64,000 bases of DNA from Flavobacteriales bacterium. Lineage in GTDB: Bacteria > Bacteroidota > Bacteroidia > Flavobacteriales_F > PHOS-HE28. A model generated the notes under the pieces. The model was not told the DNA's origin. It made no database searches and saw only the letters and a program-made list of their open reading frames with translations. Positions 44,647-53,486 of the stretch are shown in pieces. The stretch is from positions 288,794 through 352,793 of the forward strand of contig JAHBUK010000004.1 in the NCBI GenBank assembly GCA_019638115.1, read 5' to 3'. The stretch's first letter is position 1. Each line of letters opens with the position of its first letter. Made by a program: the position numbers and the translations under genes.

Positions 44647-46590
44647 ATGAGCATGGAACACCAGCGATCGGCGACGGGCGCCTTGTGGAAATTCGGGATC
44701 CTTGTCCGCGCCCTCATCGTGCTGATCACACCTTGGCTGAGCACGCCTGCCCTGTCGCAACAGCACCTCAGCCCAAGCATCGAGCAGTTGCCACCTTTCG
44801 CGGATACGGTGCTTCACCGGCACATCGAACGCATACTTCTGCACATGGACGCTTTCTCGGCGGAGAACTCCATGCGGGAGCTCGGCAAAGCCATGCAGCA
44901 CATCGATCCGGAGCAGGACATCGAAGCGCATTACTACCTGCTCACCTTTCGGGCGGAAGTGCTCTATTACGAGGGCCTGTTCCACGAAGGCATCCGTGAT
45001 CTGGACCAAAGCGAAGAACTTGCAAGAAGCCTTGGTGATAGCACGCTGTTGGCGAACGTGTACAACCTGAAGGGGCTCTTGCACGAGAACATCCAGGACA
45101 GTCGCATGGCCTTGCCGCACCTACGCAAAGCGTTGGAGTGGTTCCCGCGAAATGCGGCTGCCCGCTACCCCGTCAGTGAGTTGCACCACATCCACGGCAA
45201 CATGGGCAGCTACCTCACCACCTTGGGCAAGCTGGACAGTGCCGGTTTCCACGCGCTGCAGAGCTTGCAACTGGCCACTGCGGCCGATGCCCAACGTGCC
45301 ATTGCCGTGGCCTGGTGGTCTTTGGGCAACCTGGCTTTGCGTCGCAACCTGCCGGACAGCGCTTTGGCATGCTACGATCGCGCGGCACACGTGGCGGATG
45401 CTGAACAAGACCACGACATTGGCGTGGATGCCTTGGTGGGCAGGGCTGCAGCACTGTTGGCACAAGGCAAGTTCCAGGCATTGGATAGTGCCATACAGGA
45501 AGCCATGAACTACTTGCAGGTACACGATGACCGGATCGGCCTGGTGACCGAACGGAACGCGCATCGGCAAGTGGCCTGGATCAACAAAAGCCGGGGTCGG
45601 AACGACCTGGCCCTGGACCACATGGGCGAATGGTACCGCATTGACAGCCTGATCACCGCGCGCAACATCCATTCGGCTTTGCAGGTGCAGGGCGACCTGC
45701 TGCGCAGCGATGCCGACCTGGCCATAGAGCGGATCGAACGGGAACGCTATGCTGCGGCCTTGGAGCAGGTGCGCTTCAGCCGCGCGGTGATCATTGTGGG
45801 TAGCGTGGCGGGTTTTGCCGTGCTGCTGGGCTTCTACTTCGCCTACCGCAGCAGGCAGCGCGGCAAACAACGGGTGGCGGAGCTGGAGGTGTTGCGCCTG
45901 CAACAGGAGCGCACCATCGCCGAACTGCGCATCCGCGAGGAGGTGGGGCGCGACATGCACGATGACCTGGGTGCCGGACTGAGCGCCTTGAAGCTGCGCA
46001 GTGAGATGGCCCTGCGCAAGGAGAAGGACCCTGACAAGCGCCAATTGCTCAGCCACCTCGCCACCACCGCCGGCGAGTTGATCGTGAACATGCGCCAGAT
46101 GATCTGGACCCTGAACGCGGACCAGGGTACGCTGCCCGACCTGGTGGTGTACATCGGGAACTACGCGCGCAATTACCTGGATGGGAACAACATCCGCTTC
46201 GAGCTGATCGCGCCGGAGACGATACCCGATGTGCTGCTCAGCCCGCAACAACGTCGCAACATGCTGATGGTGATGAAGGAGGCCTTGCACAACATCGTGA
46301 AACATGCGCAAGCCACCGAAGTGCTGATCGCCATGAGCACGGTGGACGGTCTCTCAATATCCGTGGTGGACAATGGCATCGGGCTGCCGCGCAATGCCGA
46401 TCTGGGCATGGGCAATGGCTTGCGGAACATGGCGCGCCGCATGGAAGTACTTGGTGGCACCTTCCGCGTGGAGAGCAGTGGAGAAGCGGATATGGCCAAC
46501 AGCTTGCCGGGCACCCGCTTGCGCTTCCACATGCCCTTGGTCACTAACAAAGGTTCTATTGCAACGGCAGCGGCAGAGAAAGCACCTTAG
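44647..46590 (+). CDS. TPR-containing sensor histidine kinase
   Basis: A 647-residue membrane kinase. The N-terminal exported half is made of TPR-like helices (for example HYYLLTFRAEVLYYEGLFHEGI and LANVYNLKGLLHENIQDSRMALPHL), then one membrane helix (about residues 379-400, VIIVGSVAGFAVLLGFYF), a coiled linker, a HisKA_3 dimerisation domain with the phospho-acceptor H438 (RDMHDDLGAGLSAL) and an HATPase_c domain with EALHNIVKHA, DNGIGL and GNGLRNMARR. It pairs with the LuxR-type regulator 4 nt downstream. Start may also be ATG 44653. Confidence 0.9.
   Translation: MSMEHQRSATGALWKFGILVRALIVLITPWLSTPALSQQHLSPSIEQLPPFADTVLHRHIERILLHMDAFSAENSMRELGKAMQHIDPEQDIEAHYYLLTFRAEVLYYEGLFHEGIRDLDQSEELARSLGDSTLLANVYNLKGLLHENIQDSRMALPHLRKALEWFPRNAAARYPVSELHHIHGNMGSYLTTLGKLDSAGFHALQSLQLATAADAQRAIAVAWWSLGNLALRRNLPDSALACYDRAAHVADAEQDHDIGVDALVGRAAALLAQGKFQALDSAIQEAMNYLQVHDDRIGLVTERNAHRQVAWINKSRGRNDLALDHMGEWYRIDSLITARNIHSALQVQGDLLRSDADLAIERIERERYAAALEQVRFSRAVIIVGSVAGFAVLLGFYFAYRSRQRGKQRVAELEVLRLQQERTIAELRIREEVGRDMHDDLGAGLSALKLRSEMALRKEKDPDKRQLLSHLATTAGELIVNMRQMIWTLNADQGTLPDLVVYIGNYARNYLDGNNIRFELIAPETIPDVLLSPQQRRNMLMVMKEALHNIVKHAQATEVLIAMSTVDGLSISVVDNGIGLPRNADLGMGNGLRNMARRMEVLGGTFRVESSGEADMANSLPGTRLRFHMPLVTNKGSIATAAAEKAP
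46541..46563 (+). promoter_or_regulatory. Degenerate copy of the CTAA...CTATTGC motif
   Basis: TCACTAACAAAGGTTCTATTGC, inside the end of the kinase gene, matches the 24-nt motif of 50886 and 51585 at 15 of 22 positions. CTATTGC ends 32 nt before the ATG of the first regulator, the same spacing as in the second regulator. Confidence 0.4.
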
Positions 46591-46594
46591 CGCC

Positions 46595-47233
46595 ATGAAG
46601 AACACGCCGCTCCGGGTAAGCATTGTGGAGGATGACAACACCATCCGGGAGACCCTGCGTTCCTTGTTCATCTTCGAGGAGGGCATGGAGTGCTTCAGTG
46701 TGCATTCCAACGCGGAGGATGCCTTGATGCGCTTGAACGGCACCTATCCGGACGTGATCATCATGGATATCAACCTGCCCGGTGCCAGCGGGATCGATTG
46801 CGTGCGGCAGTTGAGCCAGCGCTGCAAGGGAACCCAATACTTGATGTACACGGTACACGACGATGACCACCGGGTGTTCGAAGCACTGAAAGCCGGGGCC
46901 AACGGGTACATCCTAAAAAGTTCCACGCCGGACCAGATCCTTGAAGCGGTGCGCGAGCTGGCCGAAGGCGGATCTCCGATGAGCGCACACGTTGCACGGC
47001 GCGTGGTGCAGCACTTCAGACCCGCACAAGACCGCAGCAACGTAGGTGATGCGGAGCTAACCGAACGGGAGCACGGGGTGCTTGGGCTCTTGGCCGAAGG
47101 CTTGCTCTACAAGGAGATCGCTGAGCGACTGGGCATCACCACCGGTACGGTGAAACAGCACATCCACCGCATCTACGAAAAGCTGCACGTGCAGAACCGC
47201 ACGGAGGCGGTGAACAGGTACTTCGGTCGGTAG
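46595..47233 (+). CDS. LuxR-family response regulator (pair 1)
   Basis: A 212-residue regulator with receiver residues D13, D14, phospho-acceptor D58 (VIIMDINLPG) and K108 (ANGYILKSS), followed by a LuxR/NarL HTH (LTEREHGVLGLLAEGLLYKEIAERLGITTGTVKQHIHRIYEKL). It is 4 nt downstream of the kinase gene, so the two are a two-component pair. Targets unknown. Confidence 0.95.
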   Translation: MKNTPLRVSIVEDDNTIRETLRSLFIFEEGMECFSVHSNAEDALMRLNGTYPDVIIMDINLPGASGIDCVRQLSQRCKGTQYLMYTVHDDDHRVFEALKAGANGYILKSSTPDQILEAVRELAEGGSPMSAHVARRVVQHFRPAQDRSNVGDAELTEREHGVLGLLAEGLLYKEIAERLGITTGTVKQHIHRIYEKLHVQNRTEAVNRYFGR

Positions 47234-47243
47234 GGCATCTGCC

Positions 47244-48671
47244 TCACTCCAGCACCAGGCGCCGGGTGCCAAGGCCGTGGACGCTTTCCACAGTGACCAG
47301 GTAGAGCCCGGGTGTACCATCAAGCTGTAGGCTGTGGGTCCTGTCGCGCAGTGCAGCGTCGTACACGGTACGGCCCAGTGCATCAGCGATCCGCAAGCGG
47401 GCACCCGTTTCGGGAGCGGCTTTCAGCTCGATGCGTACAAGACCTGAGCTGGGGTTCGGTGCAATGCTGAAGGCGGGTATCTCCCCCTCTTCCGACACGC
47501 TCGTTGCAACACCGGCCACCACCAGATCACCGCGGGGGCTGTAACCGTCAGTGGGACCATTGAAGCTATGCAGGGGTGTCATGGCATTCGTGGCAGGATC
47601 CAAGCGGAAGATGGTGCCTTGGAAATTGGTACCACCGGAGCCTCCCATTCCATAGAGTTGACCATCGTTCGCAAGCATCACGTTCCCGAAGAGCAGCCCA
47701 CCCTCCAGCACGTTGAACACGTACTCGATGGTGTAGGCATCCGTACTCGGCGTTATGCTGTAGACGACCCCATTGCCGTTGCTGGGCCCGCCGTTGGCTG
47801 CGGTGCCGTAGAGCTTGTCGGCCCCCACCCGGATCGGTGCGTTCCATGGCGACTGGCCGTTGGTGCCGGTGAAGTCCAGCAACTTCACGAAGGTGTTGGA
47901 ACTTGGCGCGTACTTGAAGAGCGTGCCCTTGTTCTCCGTACCGCCCAAGATGGTGGTGCCATAGAACCAGCCGTTGCCGCCATCGCACAGGCTTCCATAG
48001 GGCGTTTCACCGGCAAGCCCACCACCCAGGTCGTGCAACTTGGTGTAGGTGTTGTTGGAGGGGTCGAAGCTGAAGAGCGTGCCGGCATTGTTGAGGCCAC
48101 CATAGGCGGCACAGCCGTACAACTTGCCATCGCTGGCACGGTACAGCACACTGGTGATCGAGCCTCCATCGGTGGCCTGCACCAGGTTGTACACGATGGT
48201 GTAGGTATCGCTGGCGGGGTCCAGCCGGAAGATGCTGCCACCGCTGCTACCGCCCGCATAGGTGGCGCCATAGAGCGGCCCCTCGGGCGTCGCCACCATA
48301 CCACCCCAACCGAAGCCGCCGTTGGTGTTGTTGAAGTCCACCAGCTTGGTGAAGGTGCTGCTTGCCGGGTCGAAGCTGAACAAGGTGCCCGCCGGTATGG
48401 AGCCAGCACCGCCCAGGTTGGTGGTGCCGTAAAGCTTGCCGTTGTCCGCCAGGCACAGGGTTCCTTCAGCGCCCCACCCGCTCAGCTCACTGAAATGGTA
48501 CTCCACCGTGAAATCGGTACCGTCGGCATCCACGCGGAACAGGGTGCCCCTGTCGTTGGCGCCGCCCATGGGTGTCATGCCCCAAAGACGCGGTGCCTGG
48601 GCGTGGGCTTCGAACTGGCTGCATAGAGCGATCAAGGCAAGCAGTTGTGCCAGATGTGTGAAGTGCTTCAT
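47244..48671 (-). CDS. T9SS protein with gloeo/verruco (YGTT-GG-GTLF) repeats
   Basis: A 475-residue secreted protein: signal peptide (about residues 1-26), then repeats such as LYGTTNLGGAGSIPAGTLFSFDP, LYGATYAGGSSGGSIFRLDP, LYGCAAYGGLNNAGTLFSFDP and FYGTTILGGTENKGTLFKY, the TIGR03803-type beta-propeller repeat, and a T9SS sorting domain (FSIAPNPSSGLVRIEL, GLYLVTVESVHG). Converges with the regulator gene, 10 nt apart. The next 400 bases upstream (48672-49074) hold no convincing gene. Confidence 0.85.
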   Translation of the reverse strand: MKHFTHLAQLLALIALCSQFEAHAQAPRLWGMTPMGGANDRGTLFRVDADGTDFTVEYHFSELSGWGAEGTLCLADNGKLYGTTNLGGAGSIPAGTLFSFDPASSTFTKLVDFNNTNGGFGWGGMVATPEGPLYGATYAGGSSGGSIFRLDPASDTYTIVYNLVQATDGGSITSVLYRASDGKLYGCAAYGGLNNAGTLFSFDPSNNTYTKLHDLGGGLAGETPYGSLCDGGNGWFYGTTILGGTENKGTLFKYAPSSNTFVKLLDFTGTNGQSPWNAPIRVGADKLYGTAANGGPSNGNGVVYSITPSTDAYTIEYVFNVLEGGLLFGNVMLANDGQLYGMGGSGGTNFQGTIFRLDPATNAMTPLHSFNGPTDGYSPRGDLVVAGVATSVSEEGEIPAFSIAPNPSSGLVRIELKAAPETGARLRIADALGRTVYDAALRDRTHSLQLDGTPGLYLVTVESVHGLGTRRLVLE

Positions 48672-49074
48672 GGTCCTTTCGCGAACAATTGGATACCGAA
48701 AGTAGCTTAACAGGCATGAGTAAGAGAACGCAGCATGGCCAATAGCAATTTAGGTGGACTGGACCGTTGCCATATCTTCGGAAGGCTTGCTCAATGTGAC
48801 GAAGTGTTTTCAATACCTGAGATGGAACTGATAAAGAGTTGGTGGCGGAGAGTTCTGCTGCTGAAGATACGGGAAATGGTCATGGGCTTCACACGCTACT
48901 CTTCCTTCCTGAAGGACGCGGTCCGGCGAACAAATTCAAGCTCATGCCCCGGCCGGATGATAGCTTCACCACCCGGAACAGACGCGGCTTGGTGATCGAG
49001 CCATTCACGCAGGTAAGGCAATGCATAGGTCCAATGGGCCGGATCATGGTAGAACCACAACACTACAGGCACAC

Positions 49075-50892
49075 ATGAAATTCCGGATGGTCCTTTTTAT
49101 CGTGTGTTCATGGGCCTCGGGCGCATCGCTCCCACCCGTTCAGGGTCAAGTGGATTCCCTTTGGTCGGTCTGGAACGACCCCTCCAAGCATGATACAACG
49201 CGTATGCGCGCCATGCTCGATCTGACATTCGATCATGTACTCTTCTCCTTTCCTGATTCCGCCTACCAACTTGCTGGACTTCTACTCGCGAAAGCGGAAG
49301 CCCTTGAGGACAGCTACTTCATTGCTTCGGCCTATAATATCCGGGGTGCATCCTGGCAGATCCGTGGCAACTTCCCAGCGGCCATTGAGTTCTATGTGAA
49401 AGCCCTGGCCCAAGTGAAGCTGTTGGGCAATGAGCGCCGCCAAGCGGACATGCACAACAATATCGGCGGCATCCTGCACGACCTGAAGGAACCTGAGCGC
49501 GCATTGGCGCACTACGATACTTGCGTGTCACTCTCTCAGCGTACAGGCAATGAAGAAGCTTTGGCCGATGCCCTGCTGAACAGCGCCACCATCCTACGAG
49601 AACGTGGTGATACCGGTGAGGCTCTGTCCCGCTACCAACGCAGTCTGGAGATCACTGCTCGTACGGGCTACCAGCGCAGCAGCGCGTTGAACCATGGGAA
49701 TATCGGGAGGATCCGATCGGGCCTAGGCGAGCATGCAATTGCCATTTCACATTTCGAGCAAGCCATCGCCATCGCCGAACGCCTGCAGGACAAGCGGCTG
49801 CTAAGCATGTTCAACAGGGAGTTGGGCGAGGCCTATGCGCGGCAGGGTCGCTACGCAGAAGCCATCGCGGCGGGCCAACGTTCCATGTCCATATGCCGAC
49901 CGGCAGGAATGGCGGTGGAGATACATGGCACAGCGCGCATGTTGTATCGCATCCACAAGAAGGTGGGCGACATTGCAAAAGCCCTTGCCATGCACGAGCT
50001 CTATGCCGCCATGGCGGATACCCTGTACAACGAAAAAGGTCGGGAAGAGATGGTACGGGCCAATGCTCAACTGCACTACCGTGAGCAAGCCATCGCTGAT
50101 AGTCTCGGCCATGTTGCGGAATTGGATCGATTGGCCAGCGAGCGCGAGATCGCGGAGATCGAGAACCGCAACGAACGCCGCCTTCTCCTTGGAGGCTTGG
50201 CACTTGTGCTCGCATTTGGAGGCACCGTTACCTGGAGCGTGATGGAACGCCGTCGCCGCAAGGCATGGCACGAGCGTGAGCAGGCCATCGTATCCGAGCG
50301 CAAGCGTATCGCCAGCGACATGCACGATGATATGGGGGCCGGACTCAGCGCATTGCGCATGCGTAGTGAACTCGCCCAGCGGAACGAGCCGGATCCCCTG
50401 AAACGCCAACAATTCGCCGACCTCACCAAACAATCCGCCGAGCTCATCACCAACATGCGCCAGATCATCTGGGCCATGCACGGCGAAACAGGCGACCTGA
50501 ACGATGCGCTGGACCATTGTATTGAACATGCGCGTGCCTATCTGCGCGAACATGGCTTGGACCTGGTCGTGGAGCGCTCAGCTTCCATGCCTTCCCCGCA
50601 ATTGACCCCGCAGCAACGGCGCAACATCTTCCTGGTGGTGAAGGAAGCACTGCACAACACCGTGAAACACGCCGCTGCAACTCGTGTGGTGCTGCGCGCC
50701 CAGTGGGACGGAGGGCTTCGCATGGAGATCCGTGACGATGGCCGTGGATCGGATCCTATCTCTCCAACGAACCATGGCCGGGGGCTCACCAACATGGCTA
50801 AGCGCATGGCAGACATCGGTGGCCAATTCAGGTTCGAACACAAGGATGGAGCATGCATAGCGATACATGTTCCATTGGTGAATGCACCCTAA
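49075..50892 (+). CDS. TPR-containing sensor histidine kinase (pair 2)
   Basis: A 605-residue kinase, a paralogue of the one at 44647: signal peptide (MKFRMVLFIVCSWASG), TPR repeats (QADMHNNIGGILHDLKEPERALAHYDTC, ADALLNSATILRERGDTGEALSRYQRSLE), a membrane helix (LLLGGLALVLAFGGTVTWSV), HisKA_3 with H417 (SDMHDDMGAGLSALRM) and HATPase_c (EALHNTVKHA, DDGRG, GRGLTNMAKRM). Start 49075 gives the signal peptide. Its stop codon lies inside the 24-nt motif at 50886. Confidence 0.9.
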   Translation: MKFRMVLFIVCSWASGASLPPVQGQVDSLWSVWNDPSKHDTTRMRAMLDLTFDHVLFSFPDSAYQLAGLLLAKAEALEDSYFIASAYNIRGASWQIRGNFPAAIEFYVKALAQVKLLGNERRQADMHNNIGGILHDLKEPERALAHYDTCVSLSQRTGNEEALADALLNSATILRERGDTGEALSRYQRSLEITARTGYQRSSALNHGNIGRIRSGLGEHAIAISHFEQAIAIAERLQDKRLLSMFNRELGEAYARQGRYAEAIAAGQRSMSICRPAGMAVEIHGTARMLYRIHKKVGDIAKALAMHELYAAMADTLYNEKGREEMVRANAQLHYREQAIADSLGHVAELDRLASEREIAEIENRNERRLLLGGLALVLAFGGTVTWSVMERRRRKAWHEREQAIVSERKRIASDMHDDMGAGLSALRMRSELAQRNEPDPLKRQQFADLTKQSAELITNMRQIIWAMHGETGDLNDALDHCIEHARAYLREHGLDLVVERSASMPSPQLTPQQRRNIFLVVKEALHNTVKHAAATRVVLRAQWDGGLRMEIRDDGRGSDPISPTNHGRGLTNMAKRMADIGGQFRFEHKDGACIAIHVPLVNAP

Positions 50893-50909
50893 TGATCATG
50901 CTATTGCGG
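50886..50909 (+). promoter_or_regulatory. 24-nt motif copy 1, upstream of response regulator
   Basis: ACCCTAATGATCATGC then TATTGCGG, 30 nt before the regulator ATG at 50940. Differs at one base (T for A at the eleventh position) from the copies at 51585 and 53419. Candidate promoter or operator. Confidence 0.6.
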
Positions 50910-50939
50910 TCCACTTAACGCCACTTCACCTTCGTGCCC

Positions 50940-51578
50940 ATGAATGACCAAGCGCCGATCGCGGTCTGTGTGGTGGAGGATGAACCCGCCATCCGCGAGG
51001 TCCTGGAAAAGGTGATGGAAACGGAAGTGGATATCCTCTTTTCCGGGGCCTTTTCCACCGGTGAGGCTGCCTTGAAGTTCATGCCTGCGCTGAACCCCAG
51101 GGTGGTCATCATGGACATCAGTCTGCCGGGCATCAGCGGCATCGAATGCGTGAAGGAGTTGCGGCAGACAATGCCCGGGACCTTGTTCCTGATGTTCACC
51201 ATGCACGATGATGATGGCCGCGTGTTCGAGGCTTTGAAGAGTGGCGCACACGGCTATCTCCTGAAGAACACCCCGATCGATGAACTGCTGCGCGCCGTGC
51301 GTGAACTGGTGAACGGAGGTTCGCCCATGAGCGCGAGTGTTGCGCGCAAGGTGATCGCACAGTTCCACCGGATGGATGAAGCTCCCAAGACAATGGAAGT
51401 GTTGACCATACGCGAGAACGAGGTCTTGAAGCTCTTGAGCGAGGGCCTTCTCTACAAGGAGATCGCCAGCCGAATGGGTATTTCCGCCAATACCGTTGGG
51501 CAATACGTGTACGGAATCTACCGCAAGCTGCACGTGAACAACCGCATGGAAGCGGTGAACAAGTACCTGGGACGTTAG
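50940..51578 (+). CDS. LuxR-family response regulator (pair 2)
   Basis: A 212-residue regulator: receiver acidic residues E13-D14, phospho-acceptor D59 (VVIMDISLPG), K109 (AHGYLLKNT), LuxR-type HTH (LTIRENEVLKLLSEGLLYKEIASRMGISANTVGQYVYGIYRKL). About half its residues match the first regulator, so the two pairs probably arose by duplication. The ATG at 50940 lies 30 nt after the 24-nt motif. Confidence 0.95.
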   Translation: MNDQAPIAVCVVEDEPAIREVLEKVMETEVDILFSGAFSTGEAALKFMPALNPRVVIMDISLPGISGIECVKELRQTMPGTLFLMFTMHDDDGRVFEALKSGAHGYLLKNTPIDELLRAVRELVNGGSPMSASVARKVIAQFHRMDEAPKTMEVLTIRENEVLKLLSEGLLYKEIASRMGISANTVGQYVYGIYRKLHVNNRMEAVNKYLGR

Positions 51579-51584
51579 GGACCT

Positions 51585-51608
51585 ACCCTAATGAACATGC
51601 TATTGCGG
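51585..51608 (+). promoter_or_regulatory. 24-nt motif copy 2, upstream of delta-60 T9SS gene
   Basis: CTACCCTAATGAACATGC then TATTGCGG spans 51583-51608, ending 50 nt before the ATG at 51659. Identical over 24 bases to the copy near 53417. Confidence 0.65.
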
Positions 51609-51658
51609 CGGTTGATCCGTGCGGGTTGCTTTGTTCCACAACCTTCAACCGCCACCCC

Positions 51659-53407
51659 ATGCTTCGGATACTGTTCATTTCCACGCTCATGCTCAGTGCT
51701 GGTCCATGGGCCATGAGCCAAGGATACTTCCCAGCACCGGTTTTCGGCGACAATGGTTGTGTGGACTACTTCATGGGCGCCCAGGCAGCATCCGCGGAAG
51801 GCATCACCCACGTTTACCAATCGGACGGCAAGGTGGTCGTGGGTGGTCATTCCGTGGCGCAGGGCAATGTCCCCACCCTGGCCATGGTGCGTATCGAGCC
51901 CATCTGCGGCCAGTTGGACAGTTCCTTTGGCGACAATGGACGCGTGGTCACGTTCTTCGAGTTCGGCACACGGCTTCACGACATGATCCTGCAGCCCGAC
52001 GGCAAGATCCTGGGCTGTGGCCAGATCTCCCTACCTGGCTTTGCAGAACAGGCTGCAGTGTTCCGGTTCAACCAGGACGGTACGCCGGACCTCTCCTTCA
52101 ACAGCGGGTCGGGCTTTCGCTTGCTGCCCATACCGGGCACAACGGCCTCTGCGAACATGGCGCACAACATCATGTTGGATGAGCTGGGCCGCATCTTCGT
52201 CTTCGCGCGCGGCAATCCTGTGCAGTTCGCGGTATTCCGCATGCTGCCCGATGGAGCCGCAGATGCCAGTTACGGGGATAATGGCATGGCCCTGCTATCC
52301 TTCCCATACACACCGAACCACGCATTCGCTTCGGCGGCGCTCGATGCACAGGGTCGCGTGGTAATGGCTGGCGCGGTCGGCACCGGACCATTCGACCCCT
52401 ATGTGCTCGGCCTTGCCCGCTTCACCGTTAACGGAACGGCGGACAGCTCCTTCGGCATCAATGGGCTGGTGCAGTTCACGGAACGCCCGCTGTTCCCCAC
52501 TTATGGCGTTATGGGAGCCAAGGCCATGGAACTTGGAGTGCTCTCCGATGGAAGGATCGTGGTGACCTATGGCCATAGCGAATCATCCATCCAACGAGTG
52601 CTATTGGCCGCATTCAACAACGATGGCTCCATTGACCTCACATTCGGTGTGGACGGACTGTTCGAGCAAACAGATGGGCCGCCCTGGGCTGGTGGTATTC
52701 ACGTGCTTTCGGATGACCACATCCTGCTGTTCTACAAGCACCACTGGAACAACGGCCCGGCCGCGGTGGCCAAGGTGACACCCATTGGCATCTTTGATAC
52801 CAGCTTCGGCAACAATGGTCTGCTGCTCGCGCCTTACGGGCCTCAGCTGGACTATCGTGGATTCCAGGATGGCTTCCTGTTGGACAATGGCCACATCCTG
52901 GCGTACGGAGGCAAATTCAATAGCGGCATCTCTATCGCACGCCTGACCACCGATCCGGTGGCCGATGCGCTGCCCGTGATATCGTTGGCGTATCCTGACC
53001 TAGTGACCACCGGCAGCGGCAGCTTCCAATGGTTCCTGGATGGTGCGCCCATCAGCGGTGCCACCGGTACCAGCCATACGCCCACCAGCAACGGTGAGTA
53101 CACGGTCACCATGGATCGGGGGGAATGCAGCTTCACATCGCCGCCGTTCACCTTTTTGACCACAGGAGTACATGGGTTGTCCGCCACGGAATTACAACTG
53201 CTCGGAAATCCGGTTGAAGATGTATTGCTGGTGAACAATCCCACAAGTCCGACGAAATGGGAGTTGATCGACCTGAGCGGCAAGCGTTGTATGCAAGGCA
53301 TCATGCAGACTGGCATCAACAGGCTTGATGCTACTGCCCTTGTGCCGGGCATGTACGTATTGCTCACCACCCGCGATCATGCACCTATCCGTGTCGTGAA
53401 GCACTGA
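51659..53407 (+). CDS. Delta-60 repeat T9SS protein
   Basis: A 582-residue secreted protein with a signal peptide ([20 protein letters not shown]) and seven or so repeats of about 55 residues ending in [94 protein letters not shown]. This is the delta-60 beta-propeller repeat. C-terminal sorting domain: [30 protein letters not shown]. Possibly co-regulated with the regulator upstream via the 24-nt motif. Confidence 0.87.
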   Translation: MLRILFISTLMLSAGPWAMSQGYFPAPVFGDNGCVDYFMGAQAASAEGITHVYQSDGKVVVGGHSVAQGNVPTLAMVRIEPICGQLDSSFGDNGRVVTFFEFGTRLHDMILQPDGKILGCGQISLPGFAEQAAVFRFNQDGTPDLSFNSGSGFRLLPIPGTTASANMAHNIMLDELGRIFVFARGNPVQFAVFRMLPDGAADASYGDNGMALLSFPYTPNHAFASAALDAQGRVVMAGAVGTGPFDPYVLGLARFTVNGTADSSFGINGLVQFTERPLFPTYGVMGAKAMELGVLSDGRIVVTYGHSESSIQRVLLAAFNNDGSIDLTFGVDGLFEQTDGPPWAGGIHVLSDDHILLFYKHHWNNGPAAVAKVTPIGIFDTSFGNNGLLLAPYGPQLDYRGFQDGFLLDNGHILAYGGKFNSGISIARLTTDPVADALPVISLAYPDLVTTGSGSFQWFLDGAPISGATGTSHTPTSNGEYTVTMDRGECSFTSPPFTFLTTGVHGLSATELQLLGNPVEDVLLVNNPTSPTKWELIDLSGKRCMQGIMQTGINRLDATALVPGMYVLLTTRDHAPIRVVKH

Positions 53408-53418
53408 TCGCCTCCTCT

Positions 53419-53440
53419 ACCCTAATGAACATGCTATTGC
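53419..53440 (+). promoter_or_regulatory. 24-nt motif copy 3, upstream of S74 adhesin gene
   Basis: CTACCCTAATGAACATGC then TATTGC (53417-53440), 46 nt before the ATG at 53487. It carries AAAGG rather than GGCGG after TATTGC. Confidence 0.65.
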
Positions 53441-53486
53441 AAAGGGTGGCTTGAGCCAGGAGATTCGTTGGCACATATCCGTAGCC

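Noticed and set aside
48672..49074. Short + strand frames, one with a GNGHGLHTL-like motif that resembles a kinase remnant
   Set aside because: The match is too short and there is no continuing kinase sequence; a TATCTTCG near 48773 may be a promoter for the kinase gene, but no gene is supported.
53417..53440. The 24-nt motif as a terminator
   Set aside because: It has no stem and no T-tract, and it lies at a fixed position upstream of genes, not after them in all cases.
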